Part shown: piece after piece, positions 45,377-54,410 of the stretch | How the letters are laid out: every line of letters starts with the position of its first letter | Position numbering within the stretch: position 1 is the first letter of the stretch | NCBI RefSeq assembly: GCF_028583545.1 | Contig: NZ_CP087106.1 | Coordinates: 4,584,501-4,648,500, forward strand | Source: Methylobacterium sp. NMS14P | GTDB lineage: Bacteria > Pseudomonadota > Alphaproteobacteria > Rhizobiales > Beijerinckiaceae | Direction: 5' to 3' | DNA length: 64,000 bases | Program-made: the position numbers and the translations under genes | Notes under the pieces: generated by a model | The model's database searches: none | Told to the model about the DNA's origin: nothing | The model's input: the letters and a program-made list of their open reading frames with translations, nothing else

Positions 45377-45506
45377 TTTCACCTGAGGATCCGGTCAGCC
45401 CGCAAGCAAACCTTGGAACAGCCTTCAACTCTAGCCGAACCGCAAGATCGGTCGAGTAAGTCATACGCATGTGCGCGTAGCTGGTCTCGCCACGAAGGTC
45501 GGGACG

Positions 45507-46388
45507 ATGAGTGCGGCGCTCCGAAACTACCACGCCCGGATGCAGAGGGTGCTGGATCACATTGATCGGCACCTGGACGACGATCTGAACCTGGAGACGG
45601 TCAGCGCCATCGCCGCTTTCTCGAAGTACCACTTCCATCGGCAGTTCACGGCGACCTTCGGGTTGTCCGTGCATCGCTACGTTCAGCTTGCTCGCATGAA
45701 GCGCGCTTCATACCGGCTGGCCTACAGAGACGCCCAGAGCGTCACTGAAGTCGCGATGGACGCCGGCTACGACGCACCGGACGCCTTCGCCCGAGCCTTT
45801 CGGCAACGGTTCAGACAGTCGCCCTCGTCGTTCAGGAAGGCTCCCGACTGGGAACCGTGGCTTGCGGCCTTCGGGCCTCTCGAAGAAGCGAGGAGCAAGC
45901 TCATGCAAAGAACGTTCACAGCCGACGACGTGGTGATCCGTGATGCGCCATCGATGCGGGTGGCGATCATGGAGCACCGCGGCGATCCGGCGACGCTCGG
46001 TGCCACCATCCAGAGGTTCATCGCGTGGCGGAAGTCCGCCGGTCTCCACCCCAGGACGAACCCGACGTTTAACGTATGGCGGTTCGAGCGCCGTCCCGCG
46101 TCGCCGGCCGACTATAGCGTTGACCTCTGCGTCGGGACCGACCAACCGATTGAGGCGAATGGCGAGCAGATCAGGGTCGGTGAAATCCCTGGTGGACGTT
46201 GCGCGGTGCTCCGGGTCATGGGCAACACCGAAAACCTAGAGGTTCCCGCGATCTACCTCTATCGCAAGTGGCTTCCCTCCAGCGGCGAGGAGACCCGGGA
46301 TTTTCCACTCTACTGCCAGCGCCTTGCGTTATTCCCGGAGGTTCCTGAGCATGAGGCGATCGCGGAGTTATTCCTGCCGTTGAAATAG
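45507..46388 (+). CDS. AraC-family regulator with GyrI-like effector domain
   Basis: 293-aa regulator. The N-terminal double helix-turn-helix is seen in LNLETVSAIAAFSKYHFHRQ and SVTEVAMDAGYDAPDAFARA, with FRQSPSSFRK closing the domain. The C-terminal 160 residues are a GyrI/SOUL-like small-molecule-binding domain (VAIMEHRGDPATLGATIQRF, GRCAVLRVMG, YLYRKWLPSSGEE, FPLYCQR). This SoxS/Rob-like order (HTH first) fits a drug- or effector-responsive activator. The ATG at 45507 follows GTCGGGACG. Confidence 0.9.
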   Translation: MSAALRNYHARMQRVLDHIDRHLDDDLNLETVSAIAAFSKYHFHRQFTATFGLSVHRYVQLARMKRASYRLAYRDAQSVTEVAMDAGYDAPDAFARAFRQRFRQSPSSFRKAPDWEPWLAAFGPLEEARSKLMQRTFTADDVVIRDAPSMRVAIMEHRGDPATLGATIQRFIAWRKSAGLHPRTNPTFNVWRFERRPASPADYSVDLCVGTDQPIEANGEQIRVGEIPGGRCAVLRVMGNTENLEVPAIYLYRKWLPSSGEETRDFPLYCQRLALFPEVPEHEAIAELFLPLK

Positions 46389-46647
46389 CTCCGCGCAACG
46401 GCGGCTTGTCTCGTTTTCCAGCTGGAAGCGGACAGGCCGTTTCTCACCCCAAGCGGACCTCCCGCTTGCGATCCAATCCGGTCGGCGGATGACTCGGAGA
46501 GACTGCTCCGAAGCGGACGTCCGAGCGTGAACGAGCCACGTGTCCGCCTGTCGAGCAGGAATGTGGCGTGGCATGTCACATCTTTGCGGGCCAGCTCGTC
46601 GTAGCTTCGAACGTCGATCTCCGGCGTCCCGAGCACTGGGATCCGTC

Positions 46648-47103
46648 ATGAGTCAGAACAAGCGGCTGGTCTGGACTGAGGTGGCGCCGCAGGGCGCGAG
46701 GGCGCTCTTCGGCATCCACCACTACATCACCACGGGCACCGACCTACCCCACGAACTGATCCACCTCGTCTTCTTGCGCGTGTCGCAGATCAATGGCTGC
46801 GCGCATTGCATCGACCTACATTCCCGCGATCTCCTCAAGACGATGCCGTTCGAGAAGGTCGTCCTGGTGCCAGTCTGGGCCGAGGTGCCCCACCTGTTCT
46901 CCGACCAATACCGAGCTGCGCTCGCGTGGGCGGAGGAAGTCACACTGGTCAGCAAGACGCACGCTTCCGACGAAGCCTATGAGGCCGCGAGCGCGGCTTT
47001 CACGGCAAAGGATCTCGTGGATCTCACGATCGCCATCGCGGCGATGAACGCATTCAATCGGCTCGGAGCGCCCTTCCGGCTTCCAGTCGTCGCGAAAGCC
47101 TGA
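46648..47103 (+). CDS. Carboxymuconolactone-decarboxylase / AhpD-like protein
   Basis: 151-aa helical protein with the AhpD redox pair C..C in QINGCAHCIDLHSRDLL and the following H. The family includes alkylhydroperoxidase AhpD and decarboxylases. The CxxC-x6 pattern argues for peroxidase-type chemistry (inference). The ATG at 46648 is chosen over the in-frame upstream codon at 46540, which lies in a repeat-like spacer. Confidence 0.88.
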   Translation: MSQNKRLVWTEVAPQGARALFGIHHYITTGTDLPHELIHLVFLRVSQINGCAHCIDLHSRDLLKTMPFEKVVLVPVWAEVPHLFSDQYRAALAWAEEVTLVSKTHASDEAYEAASAAFTAKDLVDLTIAIAAMNAFNRLGAPFRLPVVAKA

Positions 47104-47177
47104 GCCCCTTCCGAGCACGACCATGGCTGGGGCGACGGCAGCTTCCCGAGCTGCCAATCGATGAGCAGACCGGAAGC

Positions 47178-47220
47178 TTTCCACCCCGAGCGGATGGCCC
47201 GCTGCCGACCCAACCCAGCC
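47178..47220. repeat. Dispersed intergenic repeat unit
   Basis: Second good copy of the 43-base unit at 45334-45376 (TTTCCACCCCGAGCGG...CGACCCAACCCAGCC). It abuts the left edge of the right-hand GNAT duplication. Confidence 0.6.
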
Positions 47221-47795
47221 GTTCAGACACCTGTCGGAGCATCCCGAAAGCCGACATCCGTCAACCGCCCGTCTGTTTCGGTTTGGGGCGATCTGCGAGC
47301 TTCTCTGCCAGAGGCTTAGCCATGACCACGGAGCTATACCCCTCCAGTGGTCCATAGCCTCGCGCGATATAGAACCGCTGCGCCGTCTTCGTGCTCTCCA
47401 GCAGACACATCGCGACCCCATGTTGGGCGCTGACATCTTCCATCGCCTCAAGGAGCGCAGTGCTGACCCCTTGATATCTGGCCTCCGGTGCGACGTAGTT
47501 GAGTAGGATTGTCCCCCCTCTATCGACCATACCTACACCGATGATCTCGGTCGCACGCTCGATTACGAGAAGCGATGCGCCGGGCTGGGCCAGCCAAACG
47601 AGCCAACTGTCAGGGGTCTTATTCGCCGTCCATGCCGCGATGGTGGCTGGATCGCCGGCGTGGTCGGCATGGCAAAGTTCGGAGATTGACCGCCGGAGGA
47701 CGCTGCTACCAGCCGCGGCATCTCTGGGTGTAGCAAGGCGCGTGTTCATTGCTCATCGTCTCTAGCCGATAGGCCACCCGCTAGCGACCCGCCTC
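47190..47795. repeat. Segmental duplication, right copy (GNAT gene and flanks)
   Basis: Direct repeat of 43250-43855 with scattered substitutions and no indel seen within the GNAT frame. Copies are separated by three unrelated genes (GNAT, kinase, AraC) and an AhpD-like gene. Confidence 0.85.
47261..47749 (-). CDS. GNAT-family N-acetyltransferase (copy 2)
   Basis: 162-aa duplicate of the gene at 43321-43809. The acetyl-CoA motif YVAPEARYQGVSTALLEAM and motif B RFYIARGYGP are kept, and the frame is intact. Changes are spread evenly, so the duplication is not very recent. Both copies look functional. Confidence 0.88.
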   Translation of the reverse strand: MNTRLATPRDAAAGSSVLRRSISELCHADHAGDPATIAAWTANKTPDSWLVWLAQPGASLLVIERATEIIGVGMVDRGGTILLNYVAPEARYQGVSTALLEAMEDVSAQHGVAMCLLESTKTAQRFYIARGYGPLEGYSSVVMAKPLAEKLADRPKPKQTGG

Positions 47796-47857
47796 AGTCG
47801 TTCACGATCAACCCGGCTGACCCTATAAGCGGACGTAGCAGAGCCCTAGAGGCCCGC

Positions 47858-48385
47858 ATGCTCGTCGTCCTCGGGGGACTACCCGGCACAGGCAAGACGA
47901 TCTTGGGGAAGGCCCTCGCGGTCAAGCGTTCCGCTGCATACGGCCGCGTGGAGGAGATCGAGCATGCTCTTACCCACCATGCGAAGCTCGGCCCAGAGAT
48001 CGGTGCGGCAGGTTACGTGGCGGCCTTCGCCGTTGCCGCATAGAACCTCAGGCTCGGCAGCCTCGTTATCGCCGACAGCGTCAATCCAGTCCCGGAGAGC
48101 CGAAAGGGCTGGCGGGACGTGGCGTGCGGAGAGGCCGCGCGCCTCCTTGAGACCGAGGTCATCTGTAGCGATGGGGTGGAACATCGACGCCGCGTCGAGG
48201 CCAGAACCGCGGACATAGCCGGGTTCGAGCTTCCCTCGTGGTCGTCAGTCATGGGAGGCGACTACGTGCCGTGGACCTCGCCCAGGCTAGTGGTGGACAT
48301 GGCCCTTCTTACGCGGGAAGAGGCGGTCGCCGCGATTGAGGCCGCGATCGACGGGTTATCCGGACGAGCAATCCCGACCTCTTGA
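47858..48385 (+). pseudogene. P-loop ATPase/kinase gene broken by one stop
   Basis: The frame starts MLVVLGGLPGTGKTILGKAL (Walker A GxxGxGKT) and runs to a TAG at 48041-48043. The same frame then continues with homologous-looking sequence (LRLGSLVIADSVNPVPESRK...VACGEAARLLETEVIC) to a TGA at 48385, 175 codons in all. The TAG stands where GAG would give AENLRLG, as expected for this AAA-type small kinase family. One substitution therefore explains the break; readthrough or sequencing error cannot be excluded. Confidence 0.75.
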
Positions 48386-48462
48386 GCAGACGGTTGACCT
48401 CCTACTGGATGCGGTCGTTCCGCAGCCGAGCCAACCCGGTCGTGCAGGCTTGTGTGGCAAAT

Positions 48463-48662
48463 AGCTGATTTTGTTGAAAAACTCGGAGGCAGCGCTTTAA
48501 GCGCCATTCAAACAGGCGTTCCTAAGAATTCCCGTTTCTCCTTTCCAACCCACAGCCACTTGCGCGGTGAATCGCGGGCGACGTGATAGCAGGACCTTTT
48601 CCGAACAGCGTGGCTCGCAGTGCTGCTTCAGATCAGTCGCGAGTTTTTCAACACAATGAGCT
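48463..48662. mobile_element. MITE-like element with 23-bp terminal inverted repeats
   Basis: Left end 48463-48485 and right end 48640-48662 are inverted repeats of 23 bases with two mismatches, sharing the perfect core TGTTGAAAAACTC. The 200-base element has no transposase frame. The ends look like those of DDE transposons, and a full-length partner elsewhere in the genome would be the source of mobility. It lies upstream of the HAD-UbiA gene. Confidence 0.6.
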
Positions 48663-48901
48663 GAAAGCAGACCTCGGGTTCTGCTTCTCCAGATGGCAGG
48701 GATCGGCTGCAAGCGGAATGAACGCCCAGAGTAGGAGCCTTCTAGAGACGACAGGCTCCCGCCGACCCATGACAGCGGTGCAGGTATCTGCATATCATGC
48801 AATTGGTCGAGGCTCGCAGTCGGTCCTGGATACGTCGAAAGGAGGAATTCATCGAGCCCGGAATCCCACGATGCTCAAGCGGGAATTGTGGAGCCGCTCC
48901 G

Positions 48902-50398
48902 GTGCTATCAGCGCAAATACAGCCTCCGGCGAAAGCCTCCTTCCAGGCGGATCCGATTGCGCGCCCATCGCCTGACGTACCGCTGATCCTCGACCTCGAC
49001 CGCACGCTGCTGCGCGCCGACGTCCTCTACGAGAAAGCGATCGCTTTAGTACGAGCAGATTTGCTCAACCTGTTGAAGATCCTCTACTGGGCTCTGAGTG
49101 GGCGTGCCTATCTCAAGCGTCGTATGGCGCAGGCCGCCACCCTCGACATTGAGGCTCTGCCCATCAACACCGAGTTGATGGCCTTTGCGCAGGCCGAGGC
49201 CCAGAGTGGGCGCCTTGTTCATATGTCGACGGCCACCGACAACGTGACAGCTGCTCAAATTGCGCGGCGCTTCTCGTTCATCACCAACGTCATCGCCAGT
49301 GACGGTGTAACGAACTTGAAGGGACAGAAGAAGGCTGCTGAACTCGCCCGTCGCTACCCGCTCGGCTTCGACTATGCAGGTGACAGTCGAGCCGATTTGC
49401 CTGTGTGGCGGGCTGCGCGCAAAGCCATCGTGGTCGAGGCCTCGGGGCGGGTTGAGCGGGCAGCTACTCTGGCTGCCAATGTAGTCGGTGTTTTCCGGCG
49501 CCCCTCTTACGCGCGCCTACTATTCAAGAGCATGCGGCCACACCAATGGGTGAAAAACGCACTCGTTCTGGTCCCCGCGATCCTGGCTGGGCGTATTTTC
49601 GAGCCAGGTGCCCTTTTCCAGCTTGTCATCAGTTTCCTGGCACTAAGCCTGATTGCCTCGGCCACCTACATCCTTAACGATATCTGGGATGTGGCTGACG
49701 ACCGCCGTCATTGGTCGAAAAAGAACCGTCCGCTGGCTAGCGGCCGCTTGCCTATGGTTTACGGCTTTGCGGCTGTGCCAGCGGGCCTAGCCGCCGGGTT
49801 TCTGCTCGGCACGCTGGCGGGGGGTAAGGTGGTGCTGGCCCTAGCCGCCTACACAGGGCTCACATTAGCTTATTCATTCTATCTTAAGCGTGTGGTGCTT
49901 CTCGACGCGCTTACCCTAGCTTGCCTGTTCACGATCCGTTTGGCGGTCGGCACAGCGGCGGTGGCGGCGATTGCCTCGCCCTGGCTGTTCGTGTTCTCGA
50001 TGTTCCTCTTCGCTTCCCTAGCTCTGGCCAAGCGACATACGGAAATCGCCCGAGCCATAGCGCGCGAAAGCGGCCGGATCGGCGGGCGCGGCTATCAAAG
50101 CGTCGATCTACCCCTGGTTTTGGCTGCTGGAGTGGCGGCGGGCACCTCGGCGCTGTTGATCCTAGTGTTCTACGTAATCGATGATGCCTTTAAACAGACC
50201 TTCTATGGCGACGTGGCTTGGCTCTGGGGCTTCCCGCTTGCTCTCTCCATTATCCTAGGGCGGATCTGGGTAGCCTGTCAGCGCGGGGAGTTGCAGGATG
50301 ACCCAGTGGTCTTCGCGTTGACCGACCGGCTCGCGCTTGCAGCTGGAACGGCCCTATCGGTCTGCTTTGTGCTGGCCTGGGCGGGGGTTTCGACCTGA
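48902..50398 (+). CDS. HAD phosphatase - UbiA prenyltransferase fusion
   Basis: About 498 aa. The N-terminal 200 residues are a HAD hydrolase domain: LILDLDRTLLRADVLY (DxDxT), the STATDN motif II and DYAGDSRADLPVW (motif IV). The C-terminal 290 residues are a multi-TM UbiA prenyltransferase with YILNDIWDVADDRRH (NDxxDxxxD) and KNRPLASGRL. This matches enzymes of the DPPR-synthase type that transfer phosphoribose to polyprenyl phosphate, with the HAD part able to remove the 5-phosphate (inference). The GTG at 48902 has GGAG 8 bases upstream; the frame is open to 48797. The stop is 1 base before the GtrA start. Confidence 0.85.
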   Translation: MLSAQIQPPAKASFQADPIARPSPDVPLILDLDRTLLRADVLYEKAIALVRADLLNLLKILYWALSGRAYLKRRMAQAATLDIEALPINTELMAFAQAEAQSGRLVHMSTATDNVTAAQIARRFSFITNVIASDGVTNLKGQKKAAELARRYPLGFDYAGDSRADLPVWRAARKAIVVEASGRVERAATLAANVVGVFRRPSYARLLFKSMRPHQWVKNALVLVPAILAGRIFEPGALFQLVISFLALSLIASATYILNDIWDVADDRRHWSKKNRPLASGRLPMVYGFAAVPAGLAAGFLLGTLAGGKVVLALAAYTGLTLAYSFYLKRVVLLDALTLACLFTIRLAVGTAAVAAIASPWLFVFSMFLFASLALAKRHTEIARAIARESGRIGGRGYQSVDLPLVLAAGVAAGTSALLILVFYVIDDAFKQTFYGDVAWLWGFPLALSIILGRIWVACQRGELQDDPVVFALTDRLALAAGTALSVCFVLAWAGVST

Positions 50399-50399
50399 G

Positions 50400-50807
50400 A
50401 TGGCACAGCATCATCACCTTGATCGGCGCGTCCGATTTCTATTGGCTGGTGGTTTTGCTTCGGGCATAAGCTGGCTGTCTCGCTTTCTCTTCAGCACCTT
50501 AATGTCTTACGCGGCTGCAGTCGCTGTTGCGACTGCGGTTGGCATGATGATTGGTTTTGTGACCTATCGAAGCTACGTCTTCCCAGACTCACGCCAGTCG
50601 CTAGGTGCGCAGTTGGTGGGGTTCCTGTTCGTAAATCTCGCGGGCGCCGCTGTCACTATCACGATCGCGATTGCTGTCCGCACGCTTCTATCGCCTACGC
50701 TGGGTCCGAGTGTGTTGACGGACCCAACCGCCCACGCAGTGGGAATAGCGGTTGGTGCCGCCACCAATTACCTTGGCCACAAAAGTATAACCTTTCGGAC
50801 CATTTGA
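50400..50807 (+). CDS. GtrA-family membrane protein
   Basis: 135-aa protein with four hydrophobic segments (about residues 12-32, 35-55, 73-93, 110-130) and the GtrA signature FLLAGGFASGISWLSRF plus GFVTYRSYVFP and NYLGHKSITF. Family members are thought to help move polyprenyl-phosphate-linked sugars across the membrane. It starts 1 base after the HAD-UbiA stop, so the genes are almost certainly co-translated. Confidence 0.88.
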   Translation: MAQHHHLDRRVRFLLAGGFASGISWLSRFLFSTLMSYAAAVAVATAVGMMIGFVTYRSYVFPDSRQSLGAQLVGFLFVNLAGAAVTITIAIAVRTLLSPTLGPSVLTDPTAHAVGIAVGAATNYLGHKSITFRTI

Positions 50808-50864
50808 TAAGAAGCTGGGCACTCTCAATTCATTGACGAGCATCACTAAGCAAATCCCTCACTT

Positions 50865-52217
50865 TTGAAACAGCTGGACTGCGCGATGCCCGTATTATTG
50901 AAGAATTCGGCGGAAACAGGCCCATCGCACATCTCGGACCAGATTCCCACGATCATACAGCGTGTCGTGGGGATTTTTGGCGTTGTGTTGATGATGGCCG
51001 GGATTGCGCTTGCGCTTGTTAAGATCGCAAGGGACCCTGCTTGGCCATCCACAGTGGATTTGAGCTTATACCTTGATGCCGCGCAGCTTTTTGCACAGGG
51101 GCAAAGTCCCTATGTATTCAACGGAAGCCAAGATCCCTTTGCATATCCGCCTCTTGTGGCCGCCCTCGTCGCCTCGGCCGGTCATTTGCTTGGTTATGGC
51201 AAGCTCTGGATAATTTGGCCTTGCCTTAGCATCGGATGCCTAGTCGGCAGCGTGCTTCTATTGCGAAATTTCGGGCGCATTGTCCCGGACGAATGGCTCC
51301 TTTTCCTGACCGGAATTCTCCTGTGCAGCCGCATAGTTCGCTCCGATCTCTATCATGGGCAGATAAATTTGCTTCTGCTTTTTGTCACTCTACTCGGGCT
51401 CCGATCATTCCTAAAATTTGATGACGTTCGTGGCGCAATTGCCTGGGCCTTTGTGATAGTATGCAAACCTTTCATGGGGGTGTTGATCTTCTATCTATTA
51501 TGCCGACGTAGTTGGCGCGCCGCTGTTCTGACAGCCAGCATTGCGGCTGTTCTTTTTACCGGCCCGTTCCTCCTCATCAGCAATCCGATAGAGGGAGTTA
51601 GGGGGTGGCTCGCGACGTCGGCCTTCTACACGATGCTGCCCGCCGCCGCACGGCAAGACCATCAGTCGTTTCGCAGCTTGGCTATGCGGCTATTCGGCGA
51701 GAACCCGTACAGCGTTCCCTGGTTCGACGCGCCGGCAATCATTCCCGTCGTCGGCATCCTCGCCGCTGCCATCGCAGTCGGGATTTTTCTGGTGGCTATT
51801 GCACTGCTTCCGGATCCGACAACGCGCGGTGAACCTTCAGATGCCGGACGGTCCTTGACCGAGATCGGCCTGACGTTGGGCCTCGCGTTAAGCTGTGGTC
51901 CGCTGATGGAAGGTGATCACCTCATTTTGATATGGCCAGCCCTTTATGGTGCGCTGTTGAGCGCGCGCCAATCGCCCATTGGCGGATTGGCGCAACGACG
52001 TTGGCGATTGGCTGCTGTTACTTGGAGCCTTGCCCTCTGTGCATTTGCGCTTCCAGTGACCGTACCGCTCATCGTGACACCGGACTGGCCGGTGCTTCAA
52101 GGGCCGGCTATCCTCTTAAGTGGTCGAAACGGCTTTATGGTGCTGCTGGCTTGCCTGCTAAGCATGTATGCGCTTACAGCTAGCGCCGTTACCCGTCGCT
52201 CGTTTGAGCAGAATTGA
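50865..52217 (+). CDS. GT87 / DUF2029-type membrane glycosyltransferase
   Basis: 450-aa polytopic protein. After TM1 comes the GT87 loop signature DLSLYLDAAQLFAQGQSPYV with the catalytic-type Asp, then FAYPPLVAALVA and YHGQINLLLLFVTLLGL. At least nine hydrophobic segments are visible. GT87 enzymes use polyprenyl-phosphate sugars on the periplasmic face. The TTG at 50865 or the ATG at 50886 may be the start. It is the third gene of the HAD-UbiA / GtrA cassette, 57 bases downstream. GC content is lower than in the che region. Confidence 0.85.
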   Translation: MKQLDCAMPVLLKNSAETGPSHISDQIPTIIQRVVGIFGVVLMMAGIALALVKIARDPAWPSTVDLSLYLDAAQLFAQGQSPYVFNGSQDPFAYPPLVAALVASAGHLLGYGKLWIIWPCLSIGCLVGSVLLLRNFGRIVPDEWLLFLTGILLCSRIVRSDLYHGQINLLLLFVTLLGLRSFLKFDDVRGAIAWAFVIVCKPFMGVLIFYLLCRRSWRAAVLTASIAAVLFTGPFLLISNPIEGVRGWLATSAFYTMLPAAARQDHQSFRSLAMRLFGENPYSVPWFDAPAIIPVVGILAAAIAVGIFLVAIALLPDPTTRGEPSDAGRSLTEIGLTLGLALSCGPLMEGDHLILIWPALYGALLSARQSPIGGLAQRRWRLAAVTWSLALCAFALPVTVPLIVTPDWPVLQGPAILLSGRNGFMVLLACLLSMYALTASAVTRRSFEQN

Positions 52218-52436
52218 CACGGAATTGCTGTGCTTGCGCTCTCGACAAGCAGAGAAGCAGTATTGCAACCATAGGCGTCATTGGCTGGATGGATTCATAT
52301 GCGCTGTTACATGGGCTGAGTGAGATCTGGTTTTGTGGCTGCAGTTTCTATAAGCGGACCGGCGGGAAACCACCCGATCCGGTCACTCAGCTGCCGAGGC
52401 CGGTAGCCCGCAAGCGGACGCGACCGATGACACGTC

Positions 52437-52756
52437 CTACCTGTGCGCCTGCCGGTAGTCACGCGGGCTTATGCCGGAGCGATCCTTGAAGCGGCGAGCG
52501 AAATGCGCTTGGCTGCTGAAACCGCAGCCGTAAGCCAGCATGCCGATCGACAGGTGGGCGCATGCCGGATCGCCCAGGCGCCTGGCTGCCGCCTCCAGGC
52601 GGCGTGCCCAGATGTAGTCGGAGATGTGACGGCGGCGCTCGTGGAACAGCTCCTGCAGCCGACGCAGGGACACGCCGACCGCAGCGGCGAGCTGCGGTGG
52701 GTCGAGGGTCGCGTCACTCAAATGAGCCTCGACGTAGGCCTTGGCGCGCTGGACCG
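52437..52756 (-). pseudogene. Truncated AraC-family regulator (C-terminal HTH)
   Basis: The minus-strand frame holds a full AraC DNA-binding domain: AYVEAHLSDATLDPPQLAAA, SLRRLQELFHERRRHISDYI, GMLAYGCGFSSQAHFARRFK, SGISPRDYRQAHR, ending at 52437. Upstream of the HTH the frame enters the IS3 element within a few codons, so the N-terminal effector domain is gone. It may be translated from an internal ATG at 52721 (94 aa), but is best read as a gene cut by the IS insertion. Confidence 0.75.
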
Positions 52757-52766
52757 TAGCGTTGCC

Positions 52767-53036
52767 GTGACGGAGCAGGTGGTGCTGAAGCTGCGCCAGA
52801 TCGAGGTGCAGACGGCCCAGGGCAAAAGTTTGTCACTGGCGTGCAAGGAGGCGGAGCTCTCCGAGCAGATCTACTACCGCTGGCGCAAGGAGTACGGCGG
52901 CCTCCAAGTCGATCAAGCCAGGAAGATGAAGGATCTGGAGCGCGAGAACGCGCGGCTACGGCGGCTCGTGGCTGACCTGTCCCTGGAAAAGCAGGTGCTG
53001 ACGGACGTCGCCTCGGGAAACTTGTTCTCTATCCGG
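52767..53036 (+). pseudogene. IS3-family OrfA, cut at its 3' end
   Basis: Frame from the GTG at 52767: TEQVVLKLRQIEVQTAQGKS, LSEQIYYRWRKEYGGLQVDQ (HTH), then the leucine-zipper helix ARKMKDLERENARLRRLVAD, and EKQVLTDVASGNL, after which the homology stops at the IS110 junction near 53030. The first few residues of a normal OrfA are also missing. The frame itself runs on to 53084 in unrelated sequence. Confidence 0.75.
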
Positions 53037-53294
53037 GGTTCATCGGTCAACGCCCTTTCGTGCGCATCCTGGCTCGACGCGTGATCGGTCCAGTGGAGCT
53101 CTTGCTTCTCTCCGAGGTCGGCCGGTGCCGCCTCATGATGGGGTTAGAGGGAGTGGGCGGAGCGATTCTCAAGCCGCGCGCTCGGCAGAACCGACGCTCG
53201 AGTTTCCTCGGTCTCACCCGCTCCCGTCGTCCCCACAGGGACCTCCTCCACGCCGGAGGAGCTCGGTGTTACGTGTTGCGCTGATCCGTAGGCG

Positions 53295-54338
53295 TCAGGC
53301 CACCGTCGCGGCTTCGGCCGACCAACGGAAGTCCTTCTCGTCGCGCCACATGCGATGCAGCACGATCGCCAGCTTGCGGGCGACGGCCACGAGGGCCTTC
53401 TGCATGCCTCTGCGCTTGGCCACAGCCAGCCCCCAGACCTTCAGCGAGGACCATCGAAGCCGAGCGCCAGTCAGCAGCACGAGCGCGGCCTCATACAGTG
53501 CGGCGCGCATCATCGTGTCGCCGCACTTCGAGACCCGGCCAACCCGCAGCGTCTCGCCGGACTGGTAGAGCCGCGGCGTCAGACCATAATGCGCCCCGAC
53601 ACACTGCGATCGGCCGAAGCGGGCCGGGTTGTCGACGCAGGTACGGTAGGTCAACGCCACGACCGGCCCGACGCCCGGCGCGGTCATCAAGCGCCGGCAG
53701 ACCGGGTCGGTGCGGACCTGGTCCAGCAGCATCTTGTGCAGCTTGGCGAGTTGGGTCCGCAGCGCCGAGCGCACCTCCAACAGCGGCAGGACCACGGCCG
53801 CGACGAAGGGCAGATCGAGCACGAGGTCGCGCACGCGCTGCTCGAACCCGGCAGCCCCCACGACACCCACCTTGAGGCCGAAGTTGCGCAGCTGGCCGCG
53901 CAGGTCGCTCTCGATGTCGTAAGCCTTGCGCTGAAGCAGCTTGCGCGAGGTCAGGAGCAGGCGGCGTTGCTGGCTGGCAGGCGTTTTGACGTGGACCGGT
54001 TTGAACAGGCCGACCCGCATCATCTGAGCTATGCCCATCGCGTCGTTGCGGTCGGTCTTGTTGATGCGGGCCGAGAGAGCCGCATGCATGTGGCGGGTCT
54101 CGACGCAGATCGCCGGCAGTCCGGCTTCGACCAAGCCGGCGTAGTGCCACGGTGAGAGCGGTCCCGCCTCCAGACCGACACGCGCGTAGCTGTGGCCCAG
54201 GTCGATCAAATGCCGGCCGATCACCTCGGGATGGCTCTCGACGGTGGCCCGGTGCACGACCTGACCATGGGGATCGACGATGCAGATCGCGGTCTCCTTC
54301 ACGGAGACATCGAGGCCGACGTGGTGCTGCTCGCTCAT
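53295..54338 (-). CDS. IS110-family transposase
   Basis: 347-aa DEDD transposase, intact. N-terminal RuvC-like catalytic domain: HVGLDVSVKETAI (D), RVGLEAGPLS (E), KTDRNDAMGIAQMMR (D..D). The C-terminal transposase_20 domain carries the conserved APGVGPVVALTYRT (Ser region) and YGLTPRLYQSGE. Start ATG at 54338. It lies inside the IS3 element, so it inserted after IS3. IS110 elements lack long inverted repeats; the element probably spans about 53030-54410. Confidence 0.93.
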   Translation of the reverse strand: MSEQHHVGLDVSVKETAICIVDPHGQVVHRATVESHPEVIGRHLIDLGHSYARVGLEAGPLSPWHYAGLVEAGLPAICVETRHMHAALSARINKTDRNDAMGIAQMMRVGLFKPVHVKTPASQQRRLLLTSRKLLQRKAYDIESDLRGQLRNFGLKVGVVGAAGFEQRVRDLVLDLPFVAAVVLPLLEVRSALRTQLAKLHKMLLDQVRTDPVCRRLMTAPGVGPVVALTYRTCVDNPARFGRSQCVGAHYGLTPRLYQSGETLRVGRVSKCGDTMMRAALYEAALVLLTGARLRWSSLKVWGLAVAKRRGMQKALVAVARKLAIVLHRMWRDEKDFRWSAEAATVA

Positions 54339-54410
54339 GGTGGGGCTCCGGGATTGGATCGGAGCGCCATCATGCCGCCGCTTCCGCAGCGCGAGGCACC
54401 CCGAATACCC

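Noticed and set aside
43238..48450. CRISPR array from the recurring 43-base units
   Set aside because: Copies are kilobases apart, imperfect and without regular spacers; no cas genes.
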